Assembly: GCA_025617745.1 (NCBI GenBank)
Contig: CM046856.1
Coordinates: 42,771,049-42,835,048 of the forward strand
DNA: 64,000 nucleotides
Reading direction: 5' to 3'
DNA from: Heliocidaris erythrogramma
Taxonomy: Eukaryota > Echinodermata > Echinoidea > Camarodonta > Echinometridae
Shown: positions 1-11,600 of the stretch, one piece after another
How positions within the stretch are numbered: the stretch's first letter is position 1
Layout of the letters: each line of letters opens with the position of its first letter
Position numbers and translations under genes: made by a program
The notes under the pieces: generated by a model
Databases searched by the model: none
What the model was told of the DNA's origin: nothing
The model's input: only the letters and a program-made list of their open reading frames with translations

Positions 1-862
1 GATCTTCTTCTCCAAAACACATGATCGGAATTCAACCAAACTTGGTAGGAATCATCCTTAGGGGTAGGGGACCCAAAGTTGCTAAAATGGTACATGTGGC
101 CCCCAGGGGGAGGGCCCCCAATTGTAAAAGCTATTTCAATTTCAAACATCTTCTCCAGAACCAGGTATAGCTCAGACTTGGTATTGTGTATGGAGATACC
201 TCTATAGATGAAGATTGAATGTTGTTCATGAAATTTCTCTGAGTGGCCCTATAGGGGCCCTGTGGGGGTAACATACTGGAGGGGGGGGGGCGCTGCCAGG
301 CAAAATGTACATTCTGATCTTCTCCAAAACACATGATCGGAATTCAACCAAACTTGGTAGGAATCATCCTTAGGGTTAGGGGATCCAAAGTTGCTAAAAT
401 GGTACATGTGGCCTCCAAGGGGGCCCAGGGGGAGGGCCCCAAGTGTAAAAGCTATGTAAATTTCAAACATCTTCTTCTCCAGAACCAGGAATAGCTCAGA
501 CTTGGTATTGTGTATGGAGATACCTCTATAGATGAAGAATGAAGGTTGTTCATGAAATTTCTCTGAGTGGCCCTATAGGGGGTCTGTGGGGGTAACATAC
601 TTGAAGGGGGGGGGGGGTGTGGGGCAAGTTGTCTACCATCCATAAACTTTTTACATTTTCAGCTTCTTCTCCAAAACACATGATTGGAATTTAACCGAAC
701 TTGGTAGGAAGCTCAGACTTGGTATTGTGTATAGAGATACCTCTATAGATGAAGAATGAAAGTTGTTCATGAAATTTTTCTGGGTGGCCTTATAGGGGCC
801 CCAGCACCAGATGTGCATTGATCCACCTCAGGTGAGCGTCGTGCCCCCTGGGGCTCTTGTTT
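1..862 (+). mobile_element. Tandem-core element, family 1, cut by window start
   Basis: Holds two full and one shortened copy of a core unit of about 330 bp, recognisable by CATCTTCTTCTCCA, AACTTGGTAGGAATC and GATACCTCTATAGATGAAG. The final unit runs into the end sequence CACCTCAGGTGAGCGTCG and stops at GGGGCTCTTG. The same core and the same end occur at 55741-57368, where the opposite hairpin end is also present, so this copy is truncated only by the window edge. Open frames on the - strand are repeats of the unit and not genes. Confidence 0.8.
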
Positions 863-3432
863 GCATATATTGTTAAAAAATACTCTATATATCTCACTTA
901 TTGTTTCTGAAACCATAATTCTTTACTACCATTTGACTCATCTTCTGCTGCAAGAAACTGAAAATACTCTTGGAACATATTGGCTTTGCCTATTTAAGAT
1001 TTTTTTAAATACTTTATTTGAATTTCATTCTTCAAATGTGTTTTTGCTGTTTTGATGATATTATTTACTATACTACTGTTTCTTGATGCGATTAATTTTG
1101 TACAGACTTTGTATTAAAAAGCAAACATTTTCAGCTTTTTTTGCTGCAAGCCTTGTTTTTAATAAACCATCACAATTCAATTCAATTAAAACCAGGAAAC
1201 GCTAATTTTCTCTTTATGAATAGGTGACGTCACTAATATATATAGCCTACCAGTATAAATTATGATATCTTTAAATTTAGAGTCATTTGTCTATTGCAAC
1301 TTTAGATTGTAGATGGCGATGCTAATTATGTTGAACAGCAACATAATAGCCTACCAGTGTATTGTACAAAGATGTGCTTATGAATGATTTTTTTATTGAA
1401 GCAAAAAAATGAAATATATGATATTTCATATAATAAAATACATAAGGAAAAGTGAGTGTGTGACATCATCGGTTCACTCATTTGCATACCGCCCATGCTA
1501 TGCATATCACTGTATCATGAAATAATGCAAAAGTTCAAAATGCTGTAACTTTCTTATTTTACATCGGATTTCAGTGAAATTTTCACTGTCACGCTTGTTT
1601 AATTTTACTCTATTCAAATCAACTTGATATTAGGGTGGACTTGGCCTTTAAAAATTTATAAGGTTTGAATTATTGGATTTTGCTCTAACTTTCACTGATC
1701 AATATGTTTCTCTCATTTTCTGCTTTTATTGAAGGCAACTGGATATCAGGGTATACTTCCCATTTAAAGGCTTCATGTTTGTATTTCGTGTAGTGTAATC
1801 AAAACAATGATAATCAAGAAATACAGGGCCGTAAACGACATTGATATTTTGCAAAAAAGGATTCCAAACGGCTTTTCGCAAACTTACCGGTACGGTACTC
1901 TAAGTTATTGTGAGCATCGGAGTCGGACAATAATGTATTCAATCCTTCGTCAGTTTGAATTAGCAATACAAGGTTTGGTTTGACTTTTTTAACTTAAAAG
2001 TCAAAGAACAAATCCTTGGGGAACAAATCAGATCTAACGTTAGTCTACGCTACGTAGCCTGGCCTTCCAAACGTAAACATAATTATGTAATCTCGATCTC
2101 CGCCGGGGCGGCGCACGCCGTCGTCGAATCGCTAGCTAGCTAGGTACGGTATGTACAGTTAACAACAAAATTATTCATACCCCTTGGAAAATTCTATTTT
2201 TTTGCATTTTTCCTAAAAATGAATGGTTAACTGAATTTAATTGCACATCACATGAATACATTTAGTTATCATCTGCAAATGAATGCTGTTTCTGGTTTCA
2301 CCTCATTTGCATAACAATAGAGAAGGTGAATTATCCAAACTGGGTGATGTTCAAAATTATTCATACCCTTGGTGATCTATTGACTTTGTCAATCAGTACG
2401 AATCCAGTCCTTGTGATTAATGCTCGTAACACTTTCTTCACACTGTCACAATGCTTCTGGAGGTCTCTACTGAGATATCAGGCCAATACCTGGTCTCCAA
2501 TGGCCCAATCTCCTTGAGGATGTTGTCCACACATGCCATCACCTGGTCTTCAGGGGATTCAATGGATTTAAAGGAGATTTTGTGTTTGCCGGTGGTGTAG
2601 TTTTAGACGTCATGAGGATAGGACTATGATATTGATATTTTCGTTAATATTCCTTACATTTTAATGACAATTCTGTATCTAAGTTGAAACAAAGCACTCT
2701 TCCTGGAGAGATTTCCCTAGAGGCATTCACTGTTGCACTGTCAAGGGAAGGTATTTCCTGATACTTTTGTTCCATTATGTTTAGGGAGGCCATGGTAGTT
2801 GTCTAAAGGTTGGATGGTGCCAATTTTATCAGTTTATTCAGTTACACTGATTGACACATTTTTGATCTGGACACCTACAAGTGGGTACTCTAGTGAAGCT
2901 TAAAATATTGATCTTTATGTTCCAGTGCACTGTCAAACTGGTAGCATTTTGTGCACTGCAGCTGGTAACATGCCCGGGGGGGGGGGGGGGGGGGGGGGCA
3001 CTCAACCTGTTTTTGGATGTGGGTGTGCCGCTGCCAATTCTTTATTGTTGTAAAACATTGAACTTTTAAAGATACCTGTCGAGCACTAATTCTGAAAGGG
3101 AATGGAAAGCAAAATTATATTACGCCCCGTGCAACATACTGACTGGTTATTATGATATCTTTAAATTTAGGGTTGTCTATTGCAACTTTAGATTGTGGAT
3201 GGCAATGCTAATTATGTTGCCGATGGAATGTTGAAAAGCAACAAATTTACAGAGAATTTTATGATAATTCCTTTGGTTTGTTTTAAGTACAGTGACATTA
3301 TTTGCATTGTTAAAAAATGCCTCTATAACTCACTTATTGTTTCAGAATTCTTTACTACCATTTTACTCATCTTCTGCTGCAAGAAACTGAAAATACTCTT
3401 GGAACTTATTTGGCTTTGCCTATGTAAGATTT
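863..3432. other. Intronic DNA with one duplicated block
   Basis: AT-rich sequence without convincing coding exons, inside a VPS13B-type intron. It includes the duplicated segments listed separately, a GC-rich CpG patch at about 2095-2150, and a G run at 2976-2998. Around 2160-2560 two copies of AAATTATTCATACCC suggest an old DNA-transposon remnant, but no transposase could be read. Confidence 0.5.
872..1345 (+). repeat. Old duplicated block, copy 1 (order B-A)
   Basis: Segment B (about 872-1000, with TCTGCTGCAAGAAACTG) is followed by segment A (about 1250-1345, with TATTGCAACTTTAGATTG). Both recur at 3145-3437 in the order A-B, which suggests an originally tandem or rearranged unit. Function unknown. 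Confidence 0.65.
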
Positions 3433-3437
3433 TTATG
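3145..3437 (+). repeat. Old duplicated block, copy 2 (order A-B)
   Basis: Contains segment A (3145-3215) and then segment B (3305-3432), the reverse of the order at 872-1345. Segment B is interrupted at about 3433 by the hairpin end of a family 2 element. Confidence 0.65.
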
Positions 3438-4465
3438 CCTCCGCCCACCGTAATGTAGGTGGTGCCGGAGGCATTATGTTTTCGGGTCCGTCCGTCCCCT
3501 TTTCGTTCTCGCGATAACCTTGTAACTTGGCTCATGTATGCATATGGGAGGGACGATGAACTGATTAGATTTTGGGGTCTCAAGGTCAAAGGTCATAGAG
3601 GTCATATACATAAAAATGGATCGTTCTTGTGATAACTTAGGAACCGTTTGGCGGATCAGCTTGTAACTTGGCTCATGTATGCATATGGGTGGGACGATGA
3701 ACTGATTAGATTTTGGGGTTTCAAGGTCAAAGGTCAGAGGTCATAGAGGTCATTATATACATAACAAGATGAATGCGACTGCGTCTCCTATATGCCTCCA
3801 CCTAAATTCAGTTGATGGCTCAAACTGCTCTTGAAATATTGTGATAACCAGAATAAAAGCCTCTAATTACATGTTAACAGACCTCTTTGACCTTACACCT
3901 TACAACCCAACTTATCTCCTCCTAGTCATGAATACAAATTAGTTGAGATATGGTGATAACAATGTAAAACTACCCCAAATCTAATCAGTTCCTTTCTATG
4001 GGGATACATACTGGTACCAAGTTTGAAGTTCTTACCTCAAACAGTTCTTCAGAAATCGCGGTAACCGTGCTAAAAACGAAGAATTCCATGTAATTTCATG
4101 TAAATTGACCTCTGTGACCTCTGAACTTTGACCTACTTACCCCAAAATCTAATCAGTTCATCTTCGTATGGGGATACATACTAGTACCAAGTTTGAGGTT
4201 CCTACCTCAAAGGATTCTTCAGATATCGCGGTAACGAGAAGTGGGACGGACGGACGGACGGACAACCTGAAAACATAATGCCTCCGGCACCCACCTTCGG
4301 TGGGCGGAGGCATAAAAATGGTTCATTCTTGTGATAACTTAAGAACCGTTTGGCGGATCAGCTTCTAACCTGGCCCATGTTTGCATATGGGGGGGACGAT
4401 GAACTGGTTAGATTTTGGGGTCTCAAGGTCAAAGTTCAAAGGTCATAGAGGTCATTATAGGCCTA
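3433..4465. mobile_element. Tandem-core elements, family 2, compound
   Basis: Hairpin-type ends at 3433 (ATGCCTCCGCCCACC) and 4314 (GGTGGGCGGAGGCAT) face outwards. Each is joined inwards to GGCATTATGTTTTCGGGT and a run of CCGTCC/GGACGG. The core repeats units with CCCCAAAATCTAATCAGTTC and GACCTTTGACC-like words. A junction at about 3785-3795 (TATATGCCTCCACC) looks like the other end of the element, so this is probably two or more copies in opposite orientation. Core sequence resumes at 4315-4465. No coding capacity seen. Confidence 0.75.
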
Positions 4466-5394
4466 CCTATTTTAGAAATTTCAAGGGGACAGTGGTCTAT
4501 TTGCTATAAAATATCTATTTCCTAGGTGTATTTGATGATTGTGAGTCATCAATGGTAAGTTTTTTATTTGAAAATGAAATGGAATAATTTTTTTGTCTCC
4601 TGTGCATTTTAAGTGAAAAGATTTGTAATTTTGTTGGACCAATCCTTTTTAGAGTGTGCATGTATGCCATACATTTCCAATCTGGTGATGGCGGATGCAT
4701 AAATTCCGACCGACCGCACGCGGTCGAATATTCATCTTATATTATATTCATTTCTCTCGTATCATTTATTTTTGATATATATTCTTGCATTGTTAATTCC
4801 CTAATGTTGTTTATCTCTGATTGTATGCATGTATTGTTATAAACTTTTTAAAGAGATGTGAAATAAAATGAATTGAAAAAATTGAATCTAGTTTTCAGAT
4901 TGACCCTTAAATACATTATTCTTTCTTCACAAACCCCTACATTTTATGCACTATATTTTGTTCAGTGTAATCTAAAATAAGGGCAGATTTGAATCAAGTT
5001 GGTGTTTTTCATATTTTTTATTAGGCCCATACACTTTATGCTAATCATCTGTCTGGTACCCCAGCCATAGTGATGAGACCGACAAATAGAACAAAAAAAT
5101 GCTTTACTTTGAATGGCCAAGATGGCCAATCAACTTTGAGTTGGTTTGGGATCAGTATGGTGGTGTGGCTGTGGTAGATTAATTCATCTAGTATTCCCAA
5201 GTTTTTACGGACCTGTATCAATCAGGAACATGTATGTTTAACCAAGCCTAGAACTTTTGATTGGATCCCAGCTTGAGTATCGAGCTAGGCAGCTTTGTTA
5301 TGAAAAAAAAGTGCTATCACTGTGTCCTGTTGAATTTTCCCAGCTCTATGTTAAGAATGATTTGTTAAGATTTGTATGCGCCTTCCTCACACAG
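4466..5394 (+). other. Intron sequence up to the first exon in the window
   Basis: Mostly AT-rich and unannotated. The last bases (CCTTCCTCACACAG) form the splice acceptor of the exon beginning at 5395. Short open frames here do not continue into a gene. Confidence 0.5.
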
Positions 5395-5644
5395 CTCCAA
5401 GCTGCATGCATCTGCTCTGCAGAACATCACCCTAACACCTCCAGGAGCAGAAGCTGGTCACCCCTGCACCAGTTTGCAGGTTGGAATGGTCCAACACAGG
5501 TCAAAGGTCAACACCATCAGAGTAGAGATGATGCCATGCTGCCTGATAGTGAATGAGACAGACATGGACTTCACCATTCAAGAGGATGGGGGTGAAATTG
5601 TCATGGTGAAGGGAGGGACCACATGTGCACCACAAAAGTTCAAA
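5395..5644 (+). CDS. VPS13B: VPS13B-type exon 1 of window
   Basis: Begins with the third base of a codon and ends in phase 0 before GTAAGT; encodes 83 complete codons. The acceptor is CTCACACAG. It contains PCCLIVNETDMDF, which fits a beta-strand block of the VPS13 adaptor-binding region. Upstream exons lie outside the window. Confidence 0.85.
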
Positions 5645-8600
5645 GTAAGTGCTTTTTACAAACTGAAAATAAAATTGAATACATGTACATCATTTTCCTG
5701 CAGGATAAATGTAAAGTAGAAATTCATGACTTCGTCTTTTAGTAAAAGGCTGGATTTTTGGTGCATTATACTAAATGTGTCATACATGGTGGGACCAGGA
5801 ATGGAGTGTATAGTGTGACTTATTTTTTTTTAATTGTAAAGAATACAACAATTTCAATCATGTCAAAGCATGTACAACAAGCAGAAATTAAGCAATACAT
5901 ATCTGGTGGTATAATAACAATGTAGAGATCAGTGTATGAACATTTTATGCAAAAGAAATATGTAGGATAACCAAGTTTACAACAAGATATCTCCAAGAAG
6001 ATCACAAACAAGAACAGATTGTTACCAACATTTGTTTTTCCATTTCAAATTATAATCGTCTGTTGATTTGTTTTTGCAAGCAGTAAAATATTCTATACGT
6101 TGTTTGTCATTCATAAAATTCCTCCAGTTTTGTATGGAAGGTAATTTTTTTCTTAAATTTTCCGATAGATAAAAAAGTTTGTACAAAGAATTACATAGTT
6201 CAAAAACTGGTCCGATGGTTTTACTCTGTTTACATCCAAAACATTTTTCAAAATCCGTTAGCATATTTGCAAATTTTTTCTTGAAGAACACTTCCTTATT
6301 GGACCACAGGGCTGCAACAGCTTGTACATGTATAGTGTAATTATGATTTTGCATTAATATGACCAATTACAACATTTATCGGGTGGATTAAACAATTTAA
6401 AAATGTACATGTGAACCTGCAAGAAATTAAATCTTGAACCAAGTCGAGATGAGACTCTGTTAATAGAGCTGGAATCATACTATTTCTCTGCATGTTTTAT
6501 TCTTTCAACATTTAGGCATCACTGCCGGTATTTAATACTTGGAAATATTTACACTTTATTCAGTTTGGGGCTGAGATAAAAAATACTTAGCCAACATTGG
6601 CATTGAATTGTTTTTTTGTGTATTTTTTTGGCTAAAGTACTTTGCCATAAGTTTAGGAAAGCTAGCTGGCAGACTTGAGCTGATTATTTTGAAAGCCTGA
6701 CATGCCAGTAGGTTTCCTGTGTATGTCATTCAGTTAAAGTTGCATGCAAGCAAATACATGTTCACAATACAAGCTTTCAATGCACAACATTTTGAATTAC
6801 TTGTGGTTGAGGCTGAGAAAATAGCAAAATAGAGATATGTGTCATCATATTAGCTCAGTAAGGTGTCTCAATTAGGTCTGCTAAAGTACAAAACATAGAT
6901 GTAATCTGAATACGATTTGTGTCATAATTTTCTCAGCTAAGGTTAATGTTAAGTGAAATTTCGACTTATCTAATTTTCTAATTGAATTCCCATGCCCAGG
7001 CCTCTAAACTTCTGCCACTTTGTTGGCATTAATTCAAGGGTTGTTTTTGCTCTTTTTCTTTTGAATAACCTTCCAAATATTTTAATCCCCAGGCCAACTT
7101 ATCTCTGAGCCTGTCTCATGAAGGAGAGGACTATGTATATAATGAGCTGGTGAAGCTTCTGAGCGATGCTAACACCCCTCCAAAGAAGAATGAACCTTTC
7201 CAGGGACTACAGCTACAACGGGAGGACCATGGGACTGTTGAACTAGTTAGTAGGGGTGTCCATCTTGGAACACAGAAGGTGATTATTAAGTTTTCTCATT
7301 CCTTTCATAGTAATGGCACATACATTGTTGCTTTTAGTCTTGAAGCGAGCCGATATCTCCAGCAATGAAGCTATGCTTCTCTCCAGACAACTTCGCTGGG
7401 CAGTCCACCTTATACCTATGGAAGATGGTGTATGCCTAAGGCTGTGTTTTAATGAGAGCTGTGCCTGGGCGAGCGCAATAGTGGAGCCCCAAGAAAGTGC
7501 TTCAAGGACCAGCTAAAGTGCCAGCTAAATGCAGCTGGTATCCTGGAGGAAGAATGGAAGGAAGGTGCCAAGAGCTTCAAGAGAGACAGAATAGAAGCTT
7601 TGGAGAGTAATCCGCGGCAGAGAAAGGCTTCAGCTGCCTGTAGCCCCTTTATCCAAGGCTTTCCCTGCAGAAATTTTGCTAGTCTGTCGCTCAAGGAGTA
7701 GTCTACTTATCCATTTTAAATCATGCCATGCATAATTAACTTTAATTCCCATTAATCCTCAGACCCCAGGAAACAGCCATCAGCACATGTACATTACAAT
7801 CAAGATTAATCCTCGAACCCCAGGAAACAGCCATCAGCACATGTATATTACAATCAAGATTAATCCTCGAACCCCAGGAAACAGCCATCAGCACATGTAC
7901 ATTACAATCAAGATTAATCCTCGAACCCCAGGAAACAGCCATCAGCACATGTACATTACAACCTAGATTAATCCTCGAACCCCAGGAAACAGCCATCAGC
8001 ACATGTACATTACAATCAAGATTAATCCTCGAACCCCAGGAAACAGCCATCAGCACATGTACATTACAATCAAGATTAATCCTCGAACCCCAGGAAACAG
8101 CCATCAGCACATGTACATTACAACCAAGATTAATCCTCGGACCCTAGGAAACAGCCATCAGCACATGTACATTACAACCTAGATTAATCCTCGGACCCCA
8201 GTAAACAGCCATCAGCACATGTACATTACAATCAAGATTAATTCTCGAACCCCAGGAAACGGCCATGAGCACATGTACATTACAACCTAGATTAATCCTC
8301 GGTCCCCAGGAAACAGCCATCAGCACATCTACATTACAACCTAGATTAATCCTCGGACCCCAGGAAACGGCCATCAGCACATGTACATTACAACCAAGAT
8401 TAATCCTCGGACCCCAGGAAACAGCCATCAGCACATGTACATTACAATCAAGATTAAGTTTAGATTGTCACATGTCCTTACAAGTACACTTCAGTTTGAG
8501 GATTGATGATTTACTTTGATGAAATTCCATGAAAGACTGATTACATTTAAAAGGCTCTGTTTTGTATTCAGCACTCTGTACACTAGCCAATTGTGCATCT

Positions 8601-11600
8601 AATACACTGGAACCTCAACGTAAAGAAGTCTTTTATAACAAATACCTGTTACAACAAGGTAATATTTGCCAGTTCCACTTCATGGTATTCTGTAGGTTTA
8701 TAGCCCTGGAGCCGTGTTCTGAAAACTATGTTTTCTTTTATGTTAAGGAAAATGATTTTAATTTTCAAGACTGGAATTGAATAAACACTTATTATTGGTG
8801 CTTGCACAGGTTTCTCTTTTGACTTTGCTCGAACACAGCTTTGTGCAGAACTTAAGCAGTGGCTTGTCCCAATTTTTATGTGTTACGACAATTAACATCA
8901 TTTTTACTAACATAAAAGATAACATCCTTTTCAAAATACCACCCTTTATGTATATAACAGGGTTCCAATATAGTGGGAATTCTGTGGAATATTGGTGAAG
9001 GCCTGCGACTAGTACGATAAGTTTTGGGTTTGATCCTTGCTTGATGCTTTTATCCTTAGATTAGATGTTTTACCCACATTTGTTCCTCTCGACCCAGGTG
9101 AATAAATCAGTACCTGGCAATGTTGGGATAATGATGACTGCAAGGCCTTCAGGAAGAGCAGTAAATTTTAATACTGATGAGGCTACCCTGTGTTAGTAAT
9201 GATTGAATATGATCCTGCACCTTCAGCAAATATGACCTGTATGTCTTTTGTTTCAGATTGTTCATGTTGTGTTGCACTCCACCATGAAGCATAGTATCAG
9301 GATCCTGACACTCCGACCAAGGTTTGTCTTCCGCAACAACTCCAAGCATGACGTCAGGATTAAGATGGTCAACCTCAGATCAGAGGAAAAGGTAAGATGG
9401 CAAAGACATGATCAACCTTTCAAAATTGCTTTGAGTCTTTCGCACTGAAATTGCATGACCAAAACTCAACTGGCCTAAAGTTAAGCAGCTTTTGAGAATA
9501 CTGGCTGTAGTCATTTAGCATGGACTTAAAGCTACATTCAAATTCTGGTAATGGAATCCATAGCAAATGGCCTACAGTAATCTCAATTTCTTTTATTGTG
9601 CAGTAGATTGGTTGCATTGACTAGCAAATTATGTAATCAAACAGAACTTGCTGGAAATAATATTCAATGAAAGCATATTGTCTCATGCTCAACACATGTT
9701 CAGGACACCTACACGCAGCTCACTTTTCTTGTTTTTCTTTTCTTATTACTTGGTTATACTATTAAACATTTTCTACCTAAAAATTTACTACTTAAAAATT
9801 TCATTATTTTTTTCCTTTTTTTTCCTTTTTTTTCCATCATTTTTTTCAGGTTTCCATCCAGGCGAACACCCTTCAGCCCATCCCTCTTCCCCTTCCCCCC
9901 AAGTCATCAGAGCACACCCCTCACCTCAAGTGGGACAGTCCAGCCTGCAGCCAGCCAACTGGCTCCTTCCATTACCTGTGTGTGGCTCTGTCTGACCAAT
10001 CAACTGCAGAGGGGGAGTGGTCAGATATATGGAGTGCGTGGTTGAAGATAGACAGTTGTTTCCCTCGGGTCCCAATCTCGGTACCAGTGAGTGCTATATT
10101 TTTCTAGATACAGTCAAACCTGCTTTTAATAGCGACATGTGTACAGAATAAAGACCACTTTTTCTGTTTAAAGAAAACCTGTATATGATGACACCCACCT
10201 GCCTATAAAGACGATGTTCTTGTGTCTCCCTGAAGTGGTCTTTCTATACAGGTTTCACTGCCGTATGATTGCTATTGAATCAGAGATGCCAATTCTCATG
10301 CTAGTGCCTGATTTCAGTCCCTGACGCCTTTTCATTACAGGCTTTACAGTCAGGCTTTAATTCGTTTAGCGTGTGGGTCTTTTTTCAGCTTCATTGAGGA
10401 AGGCCTAACTAGTATCCCTTTATCTAAACAGGACCCTTGTACAAAAGTGTTTTAACAACTGAAGAAGCCACTCTTAGTTAAGACAGAATATATAAATTAA
10501 TTCATAAATTATTGTAGATGTAATAGCTTTCATTTTTGTGCCTTTTCCACAAATAGAATTAAAATTCAATACTTTCTTTGCTCAAAACTTTAGAATGAGA
10601 AAGCTTTGTTTTGAGTCAGTTTGGTAGAGTGACTGACACCAAATACATATAGTTCTAATGTCCACTTTAAATTTCATTGAGTTGCCTAAGAATCTTATTT
10701 TGTGATGACTGTAACTTCAATTCAAATATTGATCTCTCTACACAGGTTATGAAGCCTTCTAAGACGTTCCAATCCAAGAACATTGTTACCTCTCCCATGG
10801 TTGCCATGGTGTACAAGCATGAGGGCGTGACCTATGTGACCTTTGACACTGACCCTTCACCCAAGGTGCTGATCATCAACCGATGTCCCTTCCCTATTCA
10901 CGTGGGACATTCACAAGAGCATGCCAAAGTGGAGGGTAAGAAATCATCAATTTTATGCTTTTTATGGAGGGTAAATGTTTGACATTGCAAGTCCAGCCTC
11001 ATTCATGTGACACAGGAACCTGCCACGGCAAAATAGGTGTAATGCACTTAACACAAAGATGTAGGACCTCTGTTGCGTGCTGCTACTTTTTTCATGTTTT
11101 TTTTTTAAAGCCTCATGGTGTACAACGTCATGTGTAGACAAGCCTTAAGTGTAGTTGGTACACTTGCCATAGAGAGAACAGATTCGTTTATCCACTTGCC
11201 TGCTGAGAATATCATGAAAGGAATCCATAAATTCATCAGAGATGGCATTTGTTGAAAGGGATTGAAGATTTCAGAACTTTAATTGGTCAACGTAATTCAG
11301 ATCATGTCCCAGAACTTGTGCCTCATATGAATGATACTAATAAAAATTGGATTGGTGATAATATGTGACAACCATCACGTGATGTTAAGTTACATTTCTC
11401 TTGATAGAATCATTTGGTGCAGATTTCTGGCAGTATGCTTACACTTGGACAGTGTAGTCCCATATCCTTGCAAAGCTGGTCAGTGTTGTACACATGTACA
11501 ATCAAACCAGGGGGGTGTTTCATAAAGCTGTTCGTAAGTTACGCACTACTTTACGCACGACTGGTTATCAGTTCTTGTGCTAAATGATTGAGAATCTGAT

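Noticed and set aside
2160-2560. Tc1-like transposon with transposase fragment
   Set aside because: Two AAATTATTCATACCC words are suggestive, but the - strand reading (SPEDQVMACVDNILKEIG) could not be tied to a transposase; too weak.
7751-8460. CRISPR-like array
   Set aside because: Units are contiguous direct repeats without unique spacers, in an animal intron.
7742-8519. Long open frames on both strands over 18-residue periodic peptides
   Set aside because: Explained by the 54-bp minisatellite, a multiple of three without stops; no splice or start context and it lies in an intron.
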